From NCBI GenBank assembly GCA_016711105.1, contig JADJTO010000031.1, positions 1 to 19,402 of the forward strand: a DNA stretch of 19,402 nucleotides, written 5' to 3'. Of this stretch, positions 7,479 through 16,176 are shown piece after piece; within the stretch, counting starts at the first letter, position 1, and each line of letters begins with the position of its first letter. Source of the stretch: Micropruina sp. (lineage in GTDB: Bacteria; Actinomycetota; Actinomycetes; Propionibacteriales; Propionibacteriaceae). The notes beneath the pieces are model-generated. The model searched no databases and had not been told where the DNA came from. It was given only the letters and a program-made list of their open reading frames with translations. The translations under genes and the position numbers were made by a program.

Positions 7479-8945
7479 GGCCGGGTGGGGTAGTTGTCGC
7501 AGGCGGGACAGGACAGCGGCCTGAGCGTGCTGCCCTGGTGGTGGTCGCAGGGTGTGGCCGCGGGCGTGGTGGATGAGTCTGGCTGGTACGAGCAGGAGTT
7601 GGTGCCGTAGCCGGGGGCATGCGTGCTTTGCCGGCGTCGTCCAGGCGGTCAGGGACTGCAGCATCACCGACAGGGCCCCGGCGATGAGCGCTGCCCCATC
7701 ACAGCGTGTTGACCGCGGTGTGTCCTGAGGGCGGTGGTTGAGCCCGCCGCCGAGCTTGGCCTCGCGGAACCGTTCCTCGATGTCGGTGCGGCCCCGAAAC
7801 CCAGCACTCGAGCGCGACGACGTCGGCGGGGGTGCTGGTGGGCAGGTTGGTCACGATGAAGCTGACTGCCCAGGCGTGGTCCAGCTCGCCACCGAGCGCC
7901 AACGCGAGCTGGTCCTTGGCGATCGTGCGCCGACGACGGGATCTGGAGTCGGTGGAGATGTCGGCGGCCTCGACCCGCACCCGGCGCACGACGGTGTACG
8001 CATCTGGTGGCCACCCCGCGGGGGCGTAGTCGATCACCGCGACCTGTGCGCCGGGCATCGCCCGCGCCGGGGTCCACGCATCAGCAGGCACCGCGGCCAG
8101 CTCGCGCCACAACGCACTGTTGCGTTTGGCCGCGACGGCGTAGTCGGCGCCGACCCGGTCAGCGGCCAACGCCAGGTCGGCGGTGAAGTAGCCGGCGTCG
8201 GCGCAACGGCCAGGCCGCACACCGCGGCCGGTAGGGCGTTGACCGCCCTGGTGAGCAGGTCCGCGCAGCGCGGGCGGACATCGTCGTTACCGGCGAGCAG
8301 GTCAGCGGCCAACGGCAACCCGGCCTCGGCCCAGGTCGCCAGATGCGGGCGCCCGGCGCGCTGGCCCTGGTAGTTGTACGCCACCCCGGCCTTGGCCCGC
8401 CCGAACACCTCCACATCAGTGGAGTCCAGATCGATCGTCGGCGGCCTCAGCACCAACGGGGAACGACGCCGCGCCGGCAACAGTGCCAGCCACCGCGCCA
8501 CCAGCCGCGCGGTCCCCGCCTCGACCCCGGCCAGGTGCGCCGCCCCGAAGCGGCGACCCAGCGACCCCGCCGTCGTCGACGCCGGCGTCGCTACCGGCGA
8601 CAACCCACCTGCCCGGCGGCATCAGCCCGGACCCGGTCCAACCCGACCAGGGCATCCTGCCCGAGCAGCTGCGCGCACGACAGGGCCAGCACCAACTCGC
8701 CCGCGCTCAACCCCCGCGCCCGGGTCTTGATCGCCGGAATGAACTCATCGAACGTCGACACCACCGCCAAAGCGTCCACGAGCTCGCTGACCGCAGCCAT
8801 CCCCGAGTACCTGGTCAACGACGGATCCGGCGCGCCGACCCGTACCTGCTTTCGCCCACCACCACCACGACGTATTCTCTTCACCGACAGGGTGCCTTCC
8901 CGCTCGGAAACTCGAAGTCTTCGACAACCTCGATTCTCCTTGCAG
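7470..8945 (-). mobile_element. IS1380-family insertion sequence, approximate boundaries
   Basis: The element holds one transposase (8884-7476) and short flanks. I could not define the terminal repeats. CCTTTTCAGG near 7473 and, on the opposite strand, CCTGCAAGGA near 8940 are only weakly similar. Length (about 1.5 kb) and transposase type fit the IS1380 family. No target duplication was recognised. Confidence 0.55.
7476..8884 (-). pseudogene. IS1380-family transposase, multiply frameshifted
   Basis: It starts at GTG 8884; GGGAAGG lies upstream. The N-terminal domain (FDEFIPAIKTRARGLSAGEL, VLALSCAQLLGQDAL) is in the first frame to about 8600. The first catalytic Asp block (IDLDSTDVEVFGR, then AGVAYNYQGQRAGRPHLATW) is in a second frame. 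The second Asp (ADAGYFTADLALAADRVGAD) and WAVSFIVTNLP follow in a third. The Glu block (FREAKLGGGLNH) and the C-terminal LQSLTAWTTPAKHA and LIHHARGHTLRLPPG-like tail need more shifts. At least four indels break about 465 residues. Every hallmark block is present, so the element was complete until recently or the indels are artefacts. Confidence 0.85.
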
Positions 8946-9013
8946 GACAGGCACTCTCGTCATCTCACACGCCGGACCCCACCCCACAACACACCGCTAG
9001 CCGCGGATCTGGG

Positions 9014-9430
9014 TCAGAGGGAGGCCTCGTGATGGATATGGACGGCGGGATACCACTCGTCGCCGACTGGCTCTCCCGCCATGTTCCACGCCCACGACTC
9101 GACCGGACTGATCCGTAGGAAGTAGCCGGGACCGACCATCCCAGCGCTGTCGATCGGCCCTTCGGCGCGCCCGTACGTGCGAATGCCTCGCGCGATGGAG
9201 GGATCTAAGGACACCACGTCGTCGACAACGATGGCTACTCGATGGCCAGCCATCACGTTCTGAACTTCCTGGTGCGCGTCACGGACAGACCCGGGGCCTC
9301 CCCGCCCAGAAGTACGTGCCGTCGTACTCGAACGCCACCGGCACCACGTCAGGTTGCCCACTGACGTCAACCGTCGCGATTCGAGCCAGCCCCGCGCCCG
9401 CAGGTAGGTCAACTGCTGATCTGTGAACAT
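9014..9430 (-). pseudogene. PPOX-class (F420/FMN split-barrel) oxidoreductase, frame-scrambled centre
   Basis: ATG 9430 to 9014 gives 138 residues, the usual length for a pyridoxamine-5'-phosphate-oxidase-like split-barrel protein. Many actinobacterial relatives use F420 or FMN. The N-terminus (MFTDQQLTYLRARGW) and the second half (GPGSVRDAHQEVQNVMAGHR, VAIVVDDVVSLDPSIARGIR, then GRAEGPID and YFLRISPVESWAWNMAGE) are in one frame. The roughly 30 residues between are intelligible only one frame over (ARIATVDVSGQPDVVPVAFE, then DGTYFWAG). Two compensating indels near 9400 and 9305 explain this. The start has GGCGGAG just upstream. As read, the first beta strands of the barrel are destroyed; if the indels are artefacts the gene is intact. 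Cofactor choice is an inference. Confidence 0.8.
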
Positions 9431-9867
9431 GCTCCGCCCTGACAGCAAGCTCGTGTGGCCGTCGATCCCTGACAGGCTCCCGCGTGGAGCCAGAGGAAAG
9501 CAGCGCTGATTTACGTCACACAGCCGCGTAGCGAGCTGCTTGGTGGCCAGCGTGGATCCGCCCACTCGCGTGAGCGACGCAGCGGGCACAAGGACGCGGG
9601 TCGACCTCTCTGACGGCGGTAGGGTGGACGGTCCGTCCTGAGCGGCAGAGTCGGACGATCCGAATGGTACCTTCGCAGCGAACTGTAAGATGGAATGCTC
9701 TGCGCGCGGCCACGGGAGTGGTTCTCGTGCGATCGATGTCCGGTCAGACTCGGTCCAGTGAGGTCGGCGCGGGGCGCCCCGAACCTGAGGGGCCACGGTC
9801 CTCGACCGTTGGGGTTCCAAAGCCACGGGCCGGTCGTGGCACCCCCGATTCCCGCCCGTCGCCTCCC
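9431..9867. other. Non-coding or decayed stretch between the PPOX and hydrolase genes
   Basis: Minus-strand frame 9014-10237 runs open through this stretch, but the translation has no recognisable protein character and starts and ends in two unrelated genes. I regard it as accidental. The stretch contains the second copy of the dispersed repeat (9522-9564) and must hold the PPOX promoter. I see no other gene. Confidence 0.55.
9522..9564. repeat. Dispersed intergenic repeat, copy 2
   Basis: AGCCGCGTAGCGAGCTGCTT and the following GGTGG...GATCCGCCCA match 1811-1855 with a few differences. It lies upstream of the PPOX gene. The terminator-like outer stem of copy 1 is not conserved here. Confidence 0.6.
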
Positions 9868-10382
9868 CCTGGAGTGGGTGGCGTGCCAGGAACTCGGTCA
9901 TCGCCTGCGCGACGGGTTCGGGTTCTTGGATGTGCAGCAGGTGGCCGACGCCGTCGATGGTGCGCTCCTGGCTGTGGGGCAGGTTGACGCGCAGGAACTG
10001 GGCGATCTCGACCCACAACTGCCCGGTCTGGCTGCCCAGGACCGACAGCACCGGCTGGCGGATGGCTGCCGCGTGTTCGGCGGTGAACGTCCACTGGATC
10101 AGCGCGGGCAGCTCCACACCGAAGAAGGTGTCGGCGTCCTTGGTGGCCTGCTCCACCGCGCCGGGCACCCGGTGCTGCAGCAGTGAGTTGCAGTCCGCCC
10201 AGTCCAGGCCGCTGGCTGCGCTGAGGAACATCGACACTGCGCCCTCGTGGTCGCCGCTGGCGTAGGCCTCGAGAACGGGGGCAGCCCTCGTCGGCGATGA
10301 CGGGGCTGATCAGCAGCACCGGCTCGCCCGATCCTGTGACCTCGTACTCCAGCTCGATGCCGTTGACTGTGGCGATGTTCAT
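9868..10382 (-). pseudogene. Alpha/beta hydrolase with internal deletion
   Basis: ATG 10382 begins MNIATVNGIELEYEVTGSGE, then PVLLISPVIADEG, a typical first two strands of an alpha/beta hydrolase. Near 10285 the sequence jumps to VLEAYASGDHEGAVSMFLSA in another frame. It continues with GLDWADCNSLLQHRVPGAVE, FFGVELPALIQWTF, QPVLSVLG and the catalytic-His region DGVGHLLHIQEPEPVAQAM. The usual 100 or so residues between these blocks, including the nucleophile elbow (G-x-S-x-G), are absent. The protein cannot be a normal hydrolase and the loss is larger than a sequencing indel. The C-terminus should lie near ARHPL (about 9870), but no stop follows in frame until 9014. The gene is divergent from the TPR regulator at 10484. 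Confidence 0.75.
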
Positions 10383-10435
10383 GGCTGCTCCTGCCTTGTC
10401 TGGCCGACACCGGTGTTGGCGTCTACCCGGTGGGC

Positions 10436-10460
10436 GTAACCGGTGGTTACGGTGGTAACC
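10436..10460. promoter_or_regulatory. Alternating GTAACC/GGTTAC half-sites, likely operator
   Basis: GTAACC (10436-10441), GGTTAC (10445-10450) and GTAACC (10455-10460) form two overlapping perfect inverted repeats with 3- and 4-base spacers. They lie in the 100-bp region between the divergent hydrolase (start 10382) and TPR regulator (start 10484). This suits an operator for a dimeric regulator, probably the TPR protein itself. Confidence 0.5.
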
Positions 10461-10483
10461 GGACGGCAGATGGGAGCGGCACG

Positions 10484-12559
10484 GTGAGCCAGCAGGTTGC
10501 CGGTAGCGCCCGGAGCCGGGCGCGGCAGGCGGCTGCGGGTGGCCAGTGGCGGGAGGCTTACGAGCTGTTCCGGGAGGCGGACGGGCAGCGGCAGGTGGGT
10601 TTGGCGGATCTGCCGGAGTTGGCCGACGTCGCGTATGCCTCCGGTGACCTGGATGGGGCGATTGAGGCCTGGGAGCGGGCCTATGCCGGGTTCACCGCGG
10701 CGGGTGAGGCCGCTGCTGCTGCCGGGGCGGCGGTGCGGGTGGCGCTGCACCTGTTGTTCGACACGGCGCTCATGGCTCCGGTGCGTGGGTGGCTGGCGCG
10801 GGCTGAGGCGCTGTTGGACCCTGCCGGGGTCTCGCCCGCGCAGGCGTGGTTCGCGGTGGTGCGCACGTACGAGCGGCTGCTGACCGGGGACCGGGCCGGT
10901 GCCCGGGTGTGGGCGGATCGGGCGGTGGAGGTGGGGGTAGTGGTCGCCCCGGCGGCCGAGGCGATCGGCCATGTCGCGCTGGCGCGTCTGCTCATCCTCG
11001 ATGGAGAGGTCGAGCCTGGTCTGGCGCTGCTGGAGCAGGCGGGGCTGGCCGCGACGTCCGGGGAACTGGACCCGCTGTCCACCGGTGTCGTGTACTGCGA
11101 ACTGGTGTGTGCGTTGCAGGGCCTGGCCCAGTACGACCTGGCCGAGCAGTGGACCGAGGCGATGGAGCGGTGGTCGCGCGGGAACGCGGTGGGCAGCGTC
11201 CACGGCCGGTGTCGGGTCCACCGTGCCGAGATCCTTCGGCTGCGTGGGTGGTGCCACCAAGCCCAGGCCGAAGCCCTGGGAGCGTGTGGGCGCTTCGGCC
11301 CTACCTGCGGCGGGAGTTGGGGTGGCGCTGAACGAACTGGGCCGTATCCGGTTGCGCCTGGGGATCTGCCCGGGGCGGAGCAGGCGCTGATGGCGGCGCA
11401 CCAGGCCGGTTGGGATGCCCAGCCGGGTCTGGCGTTGGTGTTGCTGGCGCACGGTGACGTGCCGGCGGCGGTCACCTCGATCCGCGAGGCACTGGACACC
11501 CCGCAGTGGGTGCCGTCCAAGGAGATGCCGCCGGCCACGGACCTGCGCCGGGCTCCGTTGCTGGACGCCCAGGTCGAGATCGCCCTCGCGGCCGGGGACA
11601 TCGAGCTGGCCCGGGCCGCGGCTGAGGAACTGCACCGGGTGGCCACCCGGTTCCGCAGCAAGGCCTTGACCGCGTCGGCTACCCAGGCCCGGGCGCGGGT
11701 TCGGCTGGCAGCCGGCGACGCGGATCAGGCGCAGCCGCTGTTCTCCGAAGCCGCCCGACTCTGGAGGGACGTGGGGGCGCCCTACGAGGAAGCCGTGGCC
11801 AGACTCGGCCTGGCGGAGGCCTGTCATGCTCGGGGGGGCCGGCAACGCGCCCTGCTGGAACAGCGCTCCGCCCAGAGCATCATCGACCAGATCCGAGCCG
11901 CACCCCGGTCCGAGCCGACCTAAGGGTCTGAGGAGCGCCAGGGCTGGACAGGCAAAAAGGTGGTCCTCGGGTCGGCGCCGGGAACACCTTCCGCCGGCAC
12001 GGCGACTACTGGAGCCTCCACGCTTCGACCCGGGGTCAGCGTGCAGGTCCGCGACCGCAGGGGCATGCACCATCTGGCCCGGCTGCTGGCCGATCCCGGC
12101 CGGGAGGTCCACGTCCTGGACCTGGTCGCCGTGGCCGCCGGCAACCCCAGCGGCGCCACCCACGGCCGACCGAACCGGCAGCCGGAGCTCCGCCACGCCG
12201 GACCCATGCTGGACCAACAGGCCAAGAGCGCCTACCGACGACGCCTGAGCGAGATCGAGGACGACATCCAGCACGCACGAGACGGTGACGACCTAGCCCG
12301 CGAGGAACAGGCAGAGGCCGAACGCGAGTTCCTGCTCCGCGAACTCGCCCGCGCCGTCGGCCTCGGGGGTCGGGACCGACTCGCCAACTCCGCGTCCGAA
12401 CGGGCCCGATCCAGCGTGACCCGAGCGATCCGCCACGCCATCACCGCCATCAGCGACCATGACCCGAACCTCGGCCGGCACCTGCAGCAAGCCATACACA
12501 CCGGCACCCGCTGCGCCTACCTGCCCGACACCCGCGTCCCCGACCGTTGGCAACTCTGA
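10484..12559 (+). pseudogene. TPR-containing transcriptional regulator with C-terminal winged-helix-like domain, frameshifted
   Basis: This is a large TPR-like protein that is a paralogue in architecture of the LuxR-type gene at 3603. The start is taken as GTG 10484 (GGGAG at 10472). The in-frame extension back to 10430 would cover the operator-like repeats. Helical repeats run from WREAYELFREADGQRQVGLA to RLWRDVGAPYEEAVARLGLA. Three missing G's (near 11292, 11325 and 11360) shift the frame 2-1-3-2 and scramble about 25 residues; the correct reading is RPYLRRELGW, then ALNELGRIRLRLG, then DLPGAEQALMAAHQAGW. A TAA at 11921 ends the first part. The continuation has FRRHGDYWSLH in frame 1, then VQVRDRRGMHHLARLLADPG in frame 2 and, after SAYRRRLSEIEDDI, the terminal SVTRAIRHAITAISDHDPNL and CAYLPDTR to TGA 12557. 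That C-terminal domain is usual in large actinobacterial ATPase/TPR regulators. It is divergent from the hydrolase. Confidence 0.8.
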
Positions 12560-12936
12560 CCCGTGCACACCCTGATCAACCGCGGGTAGGCGCCCGACCG
12601 GCTTGAAACCGATAAGGCTTCCCGATCCTCTTGGGCCCCGCGCGGTCGCGCCGTCATGCACGCGATGCGCCCTGGCGGGAAGACCAAGGCGGGCCCGGAA
12701 ATTCACGCCCATGTTCGCCAGCACCAGCTCCCGGGCGGGCCTTTGGAAGGGTTCGAACCTGAACACCGACATCGCTGTTCCCTCTGGTGAGGTCTCGGCT
12801 CGGAACGCCGGACCGCCCACGGGCGATGCTGTCGAGGCCCCGGGCAACACCGCCCGCCACGTCACTCCGCCGGGTAGCGCCTGTCGAGGGCGCCGGCTGT
12901 TTGGAGCGTCCCGAGCCCCAGGAAGGAACGTTCCTC
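12560..12936. other. 377-bp stretch without a confident gene
   Basis: On the minus strand ATG 12772, preceded by AGAGGGAA, begins MSVFRFEPFQRPARELVLAN. This resembles the first residues of some small heat-shock (Hsp20) proteins, but nothing downstream continues that fold, so at most it is a truncated remnant. The plus-strand open frames here have no protein-like character. The promoter-distal flank of the AraC-type gene ends at 12937. Confidence 0.35.
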
Positions 12937-13968
12937 TCAACATTGATGGGGGGTTGCGGAGTTGTCGCCGCGGAAGTGGTGGCGGTGATCGCCTGGGGTG
13001 GTGTTGAGCCGTCTGCGGAAGGCTCGGTTCATGGTTTCGGGTGTGCCGAAGCCGCAGGTCTTGGCGATCTGTTCGATGGTCCTGTTGGTGGCCTCGAGGA
13101 GTCGGCAGGCCGAGTCGAGCCGGACGGCTTCGACGTGGTCTGCGGCGGTGGCGCCCACCTCGGCCTTGAAGATGCGGGTGAACTGTCGTTCGGAGAGGTT
13201 GATCTGGCGGGCGAGCGCGGCGATGGACAGATCGTCGGTGAGGTGGTCGCGCAACCAGGAGAGGAGGTCACGAACCGGGGCGGTGTCGGCTGCTTGGCCT
13301 GCCAGGAGCGCGGAGAACTGGGCTTGGCCGCCGGAGCGTTGAAGGTAGACGACGAGCTGGCGCGCGACGGTGGCGGCGGACTGGCGTCCGTGGTCGTCGG
13401 CGACGAGAGCGAGGGTGAGGTCGATGCCGGCGGTGACGCCTGCGGAGGTCCACACGTTGCCGTCGCGCACGTAGAGGGCGTCGGGGTCGACGGTCACGTC
13501 GGCGTAGGTCTCGTCGAGCTGTGCGCAGTCTGCCCAGTGCGTGGTGGCACGTCGTCCGTTCAGGAGCCCGGCGGCGGCGAGGAGGAACGCGCCGGAGCAG
13601 ACGGAGGTCACGCGGCGTGCATCGCGGGCGAGGCGTTGGATGTGGGCGAGAAGTTCGATGTCGGCGACGGCGGCGTCGATACCGGCACCACCGGCCACGA
13701 TCAAGGTGTCGACCGGGCCGGCGACGTCGCTGATCGGGGATGAGGCGAACTCCAGCCCGCAACTGGCCACGACCGGGCCGCCCCGGGTGGTCACGACCTG
13801 GGTGCGGTAGCGGACTGTGGGGAGGAACCGGGAGGCGTGGGAGAAGACCTCGAGGGGACCGGTGACGTCGAGAATCTGTGCCGAGTTGAAGGTCACGATG
13901 ACCACGCCCCGCTCGGCGGTCAGCTCCAGACTCCGCTTGTTGGCGGGCAGGTCCGGCGCGCCGGTCAT
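12937..13968 (-). CDS. GlxA-like AraC-family transcriptional regulator
   Basis: This intact regulator of 343 residues has an N-terminal DJ-1/PfpI-type ligand-sensing domain and a C-terminal AraC helix-turn-helix pair, as in GlxA-like activators. The start is placed at ATG 13968 (MTGAPDLPANK). The longer open frame to 14055 would run through the divergent promoter. The sensor has GVVIVTFNSAQILDVTGPLE and the nucleophile-elbow-like SVCSGAFLLAAAGLLNGRRA. The DNA-binding part runs from LSWLRDHLTDDLSIAALARQ through NLSERQFTRIFKAEVG to CGFGTPETMNRAFRRRL, the standard AraC signature. It is divergent from the DJ-1-like gene at 14067, separated by 98 bp with two inverted repeats, and probably controls it. 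It is one of few genes here without indels. Confidence 0.93.
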   Translation of the reverse strand: MTGAPDLPANKRSLELTAERGVVIVTFNSAQILDVTGPLEVFSHASRFLPTVRYRTQVVTTRGGPVVASCGLEFASSPISDVAGPVDTLIVAGGAGIDAAVADIELLAHIQRLARDARRVTSVCSGAFLLAAAGLLNGRRATTHWADCAQLDETYADVTVDPDALYVRDGNVWTSAGVTAGIDLTLALVADDHGRQSAATVARQLVVYLQRSGGQAQFSALLAGQAADTAPVRDLLSWLRDHLTDDLSIAALARQINLSERQFTRIFKAEVGATAADHVEAVRLDSACRLLEATNRTIEQIAKTCGFGTPETMNRAFRRRLNTTPGDHRHHFRGDNSATPHQC

Positions 13969-13980
13969 CTGGAGTCCATG

Positions 13981-14023
13981 TGTTGACGGTACGCCCGAAG
14001 TGGGGTGGCCGACATCGTCAACA
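13981..14023. promoter_or_regulatory. Perfect 8-bp inverted repeat, candidate AraC-type operator
   Basis: TGTTGACG (13981-13988) and CGTCAACA (14016-14023) are exact inverted copies separated by 27 bases, centred in the divergent promoter of the AraC and DJ-1-like genes. The centre-to-centre distance of 35 bp would put two half-sites on nearly the same helix face. Confidence 0.5.
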
Positions 14024-14038
14024 AGGTGTCCTTGTGGT

Positions 14039-14054
14039 TGGCCCGGGGGGGCCA
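14039..14054. promoter_or_regulatory. TGGCCC-GGGG-GGGCCA palindrome before the DJ-1-like start
   Basis: A perfect 6-bp inverted repeat with a 4-base spacer ends 12 bases before ATG 14067. It could be a second operator or a leader hairpin that hides the ribosome binding region. Confidence 0.35.
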
Positions 14055-14066
14055 CACCCTGAAGAC

Positions 14067-14693
14067 ATGAAGGTTGCCTACCTGCTCTATCCCCGGTTCA
14101 CCGCACTGGATGTGGTGGGCACCTTCCAGGTTCTTGCTGCCGCACCCGGCATCCATAGCGTGTTCGTCGCCGCCCAGGCCGGTGCCGTCATCGACGACAC
14201 CGGCTTGTGTGCGCTGCAGGCCGGCGCGTGCCTGGGTGATATCGCGTCCGCCGATGTGGTGGTCGTGCCCGGCAGCGAGTGTGGGGCGACCCGGACCCAG
14301 CCCTGGTCGAGTGGCTCCAGGTGGTGCATCCGACGACGATGTGGACTCTCAGTGTCGGCACCGGGTCCAGCAATCTCGCTGCGGCGGGTGCCCTGGCCGG
14401 TGCCGCGGCCGCCACCCACTGGGCCTTCGAGCAACGCCTGAGCGACGCCGGCGTCACCTACAGCGCAGAGCGGGTTGTGCGGGCCGGGAAGGTGCCGCCT
14501 CGGCTGGCTCCACATCCGGGATCGATCTGGCCCTGACCTTGCTGGGCCTGAGCCACGGCCCGGCTGTCGCCCAGGCTGTGCAGCTGAGCCTCGAGTACGA
14601 CCCCCAACCCCCTACGACGCCGGCTCTCCGGCGAACGCGCCCGCCGCGATCGGCGAGCTCGTCAGCTCCTACTACACGCAGAGGTGCACCTGA
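14067..14693 (+). pseudogene. DJ-1/PfpI-family protein, frameshifted and lacking catalytic Cys
   Basis: ATG 14067 begins MKVAYLLYPRFTALDVVGTF, a DJ-1/PfpI-type alpha/beta fold similar to isonitrile-hydratase-like proteins. Frame 3 continues to VVVVPGS near 14275. Frame 2 then gives DPALVEWLQVVHPTTMWTLS and VGTGSSNLAAAGALAGAAAA. Another shift near 14500 leads to GSTSGIDLALTLLGLSHGPA, and a last one near 14605 to PYDAGSPANAPAAIGELVSS and YYTQRCT with TGA 14691. The nucleophile elbow that normally reads VCTGS is VGTGS here (Gly codon 14357-14359). The conserved Glu of GPxEV is Gln (codon 14127-14129). Even with the frame repaired it would lack the usual catalytic residues, so a binding role is possible. 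It overlaps the next gene by TGATG and is divergent from the AraC regulator. Confidence 0.8.
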
Positions 14694-16110
14694 TGTCCCC
14701 CACCCAGAACCTTCTCCTCGACACGTCCGCACTACTCTCGCCTGGCCAGCCGCCGCAGTCGGGTGACCTCGCCTCCGGGCGTCGCAACGAGGTCCTGCAG
14801 GTGGTGGCCGGAGTCGGTCTCACAGCTGTGTGGCTCCTGTCCGGCCCTCTGCTCGGGCTGGGGTTCGTGCAGGTAGTCCTCGTGGGGGTGCTGCTCTTGG
14901 CGGTGTTCCAGACCGTGGTTCGGCGCCGCCCCCTGCAATCCTTGCTGATGCGTGACACTGGCCTTGTTCGCCCACGGCTGGGCGGGGAAGCTGCTGGTCG
15001 CCGTGGTCCTGGTCGCGGTTCCCGCGACCATGGTGCTGCTGTCGGTGAGCGGCGGCCGGTATGGCCGGTATTTCGATGACAGCTGGAAGGCGCTGCTCAT
15101 GCTCATCGTTCTGGCCGGACCTACCTGGCCTCTCGTCGCCTTGTCCTGACGGTCGTCATCGGCGCGGTGACCGTCTTGGCCGTGTCGGCGGCGCTGTCCC
15201 CCAGCCTTGGCTCCGCGCGAAACGGCGACTCGACCGTCCTGGCGCACCTGGACCAGCAAGCGGGCTGGGGCAACATGGCCGCTTACCAAAACGTCGCCGT
15301 CGCCGAGGTCGACCTGGATGCGGCGCAACCGGTGGCGCTGGCGGGAATCGGCGCCACCGACACCACGCTGATGGAGGTCGGGTCGATGACCAAGGCAATG
15401 ACCGGCCTGGTCATCGCCGACGCCGTGCGACGCGGCGAGGTCCGCATGGACGCCCCCGTGGCCACCTACCTCCCTCAGCTGGAGGGCTCACCCGCCGGCG
15501 CCGTCACGATGCACGAGCTCGTCACCCACACCTCCGGGTACGCCGAGTTCGGTACCGCAACCGTGCGACGCGCCGCCTGGAAGGCGCCGTTGGGCCAGAA
15601 CTTCTTCACCGCCGACGCCTCCCAGATGACCGACGAGACCCGAAGCCAGACCCTCCGTGGTCGGGGCAGCTACGCCTACTCCACGCTCGGCTCGGCGATC
15701 GCCGGTCAGGCCGTCGCGGCGGCCGCCCGGATGAGCTACCCGGAGCTGATGCGCACCCGGTTGTTCGAGCCACTGGGCATGTCGCACACCGCCATCCAGG
15801 TCGACCACGCCCTCGTCGCCGGCGGACGTTCACGAACAGGTCTGCCGGTGCAGCCATGGGTCATGGACGCCTACAGTCCCGGCGCTGCCGCAGTCTCGAC
15901 CACCGGGGACCTCGCCAAGCTCGCCACGGCGCTCCTCGAGGGCACCGCCCCCGACCGGCCAGACCATCACCCACCATCCCGGCCAGACCAGCGGCTACGC
16001 CGCCTACCTCGGCCTCGACCGCCCGGGACGCAAGGCCGTCATCGTCCCTCTCCGACGTCGGCCTCGACGCCGGCGAACTCGGTCCCCAGCTCCTCAAGGA
16101 CCGCGAGTAG
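14693..16110 (+). pseudogene. Membrane-anchored beta-lactamase-like serine hydrolase, frameshifted
   Basis: ATG 14693 overlaps the stop of the DJ-1-like gene (TGATG). The N-terminus carries several hydrophobic segments (VLQVVAGVGLTAVWLLSGPL; FVQVVLVGVLLLAVFQTVV; after a shift near 14955, LLVAVVLVAVPATMVLLS and ALLMLIVLAG). After another lost base near 15118 comes LVLTVVIGAVTVLAVSAAL. The exported domain is of the PF00144 type: SxxK as VGSMTKAMTGLVIADA (Ser codon 15383-15385), HELVTHTSGY, and YAYSTLGSAIAGQAV, where the usual Y-x-N is YST. After GTAP (about 15950) a segment is missing and another frame gives THHPGQTSGYAAYLGLDR, the H-x-G motif, then LSDVGLDAGELGPQLL and TAG 16108. It probably hydrolyses or binds a cell-wall peptide or ester. 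Coupling suggests control by the AraC regulator. Confidence 0.8.
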
Positions 16111-16176
16111 CACTGCAGCAACCACACCACGAACAGCCGTTGAGCCAGTCGTGGCCTACTCGTCACACGTTCAGTG

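Noticed and set aside
9014..10237. A single 407-aa minus-strand protein
   Set aside because: It joins the end of a hydrolase, a stretch without protein character and a PPOX protein with its own ATG and ribosome binding site. The open frame is a product of high GC and a lost stop.
10379..12274. A 631-aa minus-strand open frame opposite the TPR regulator
   Set aside because: It is a GC-rich shadow with Pro/Arg/Gly-rich translation and no domain; the plus strand has the recognisable TPR sequence.
12603..12943. Hsp20-like gene on the minus strand at 12772
   Set aside because: Only about a dozen N-terminal residues resemble small heat-shock proteins; no alpha-crystallin domain follows.
12787..13743. 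A 318-aa plus-strand open frame
   Set aside because: It is the antisense of the intact AraC-family gene, with Gly/Val-rich low-complexity translation.
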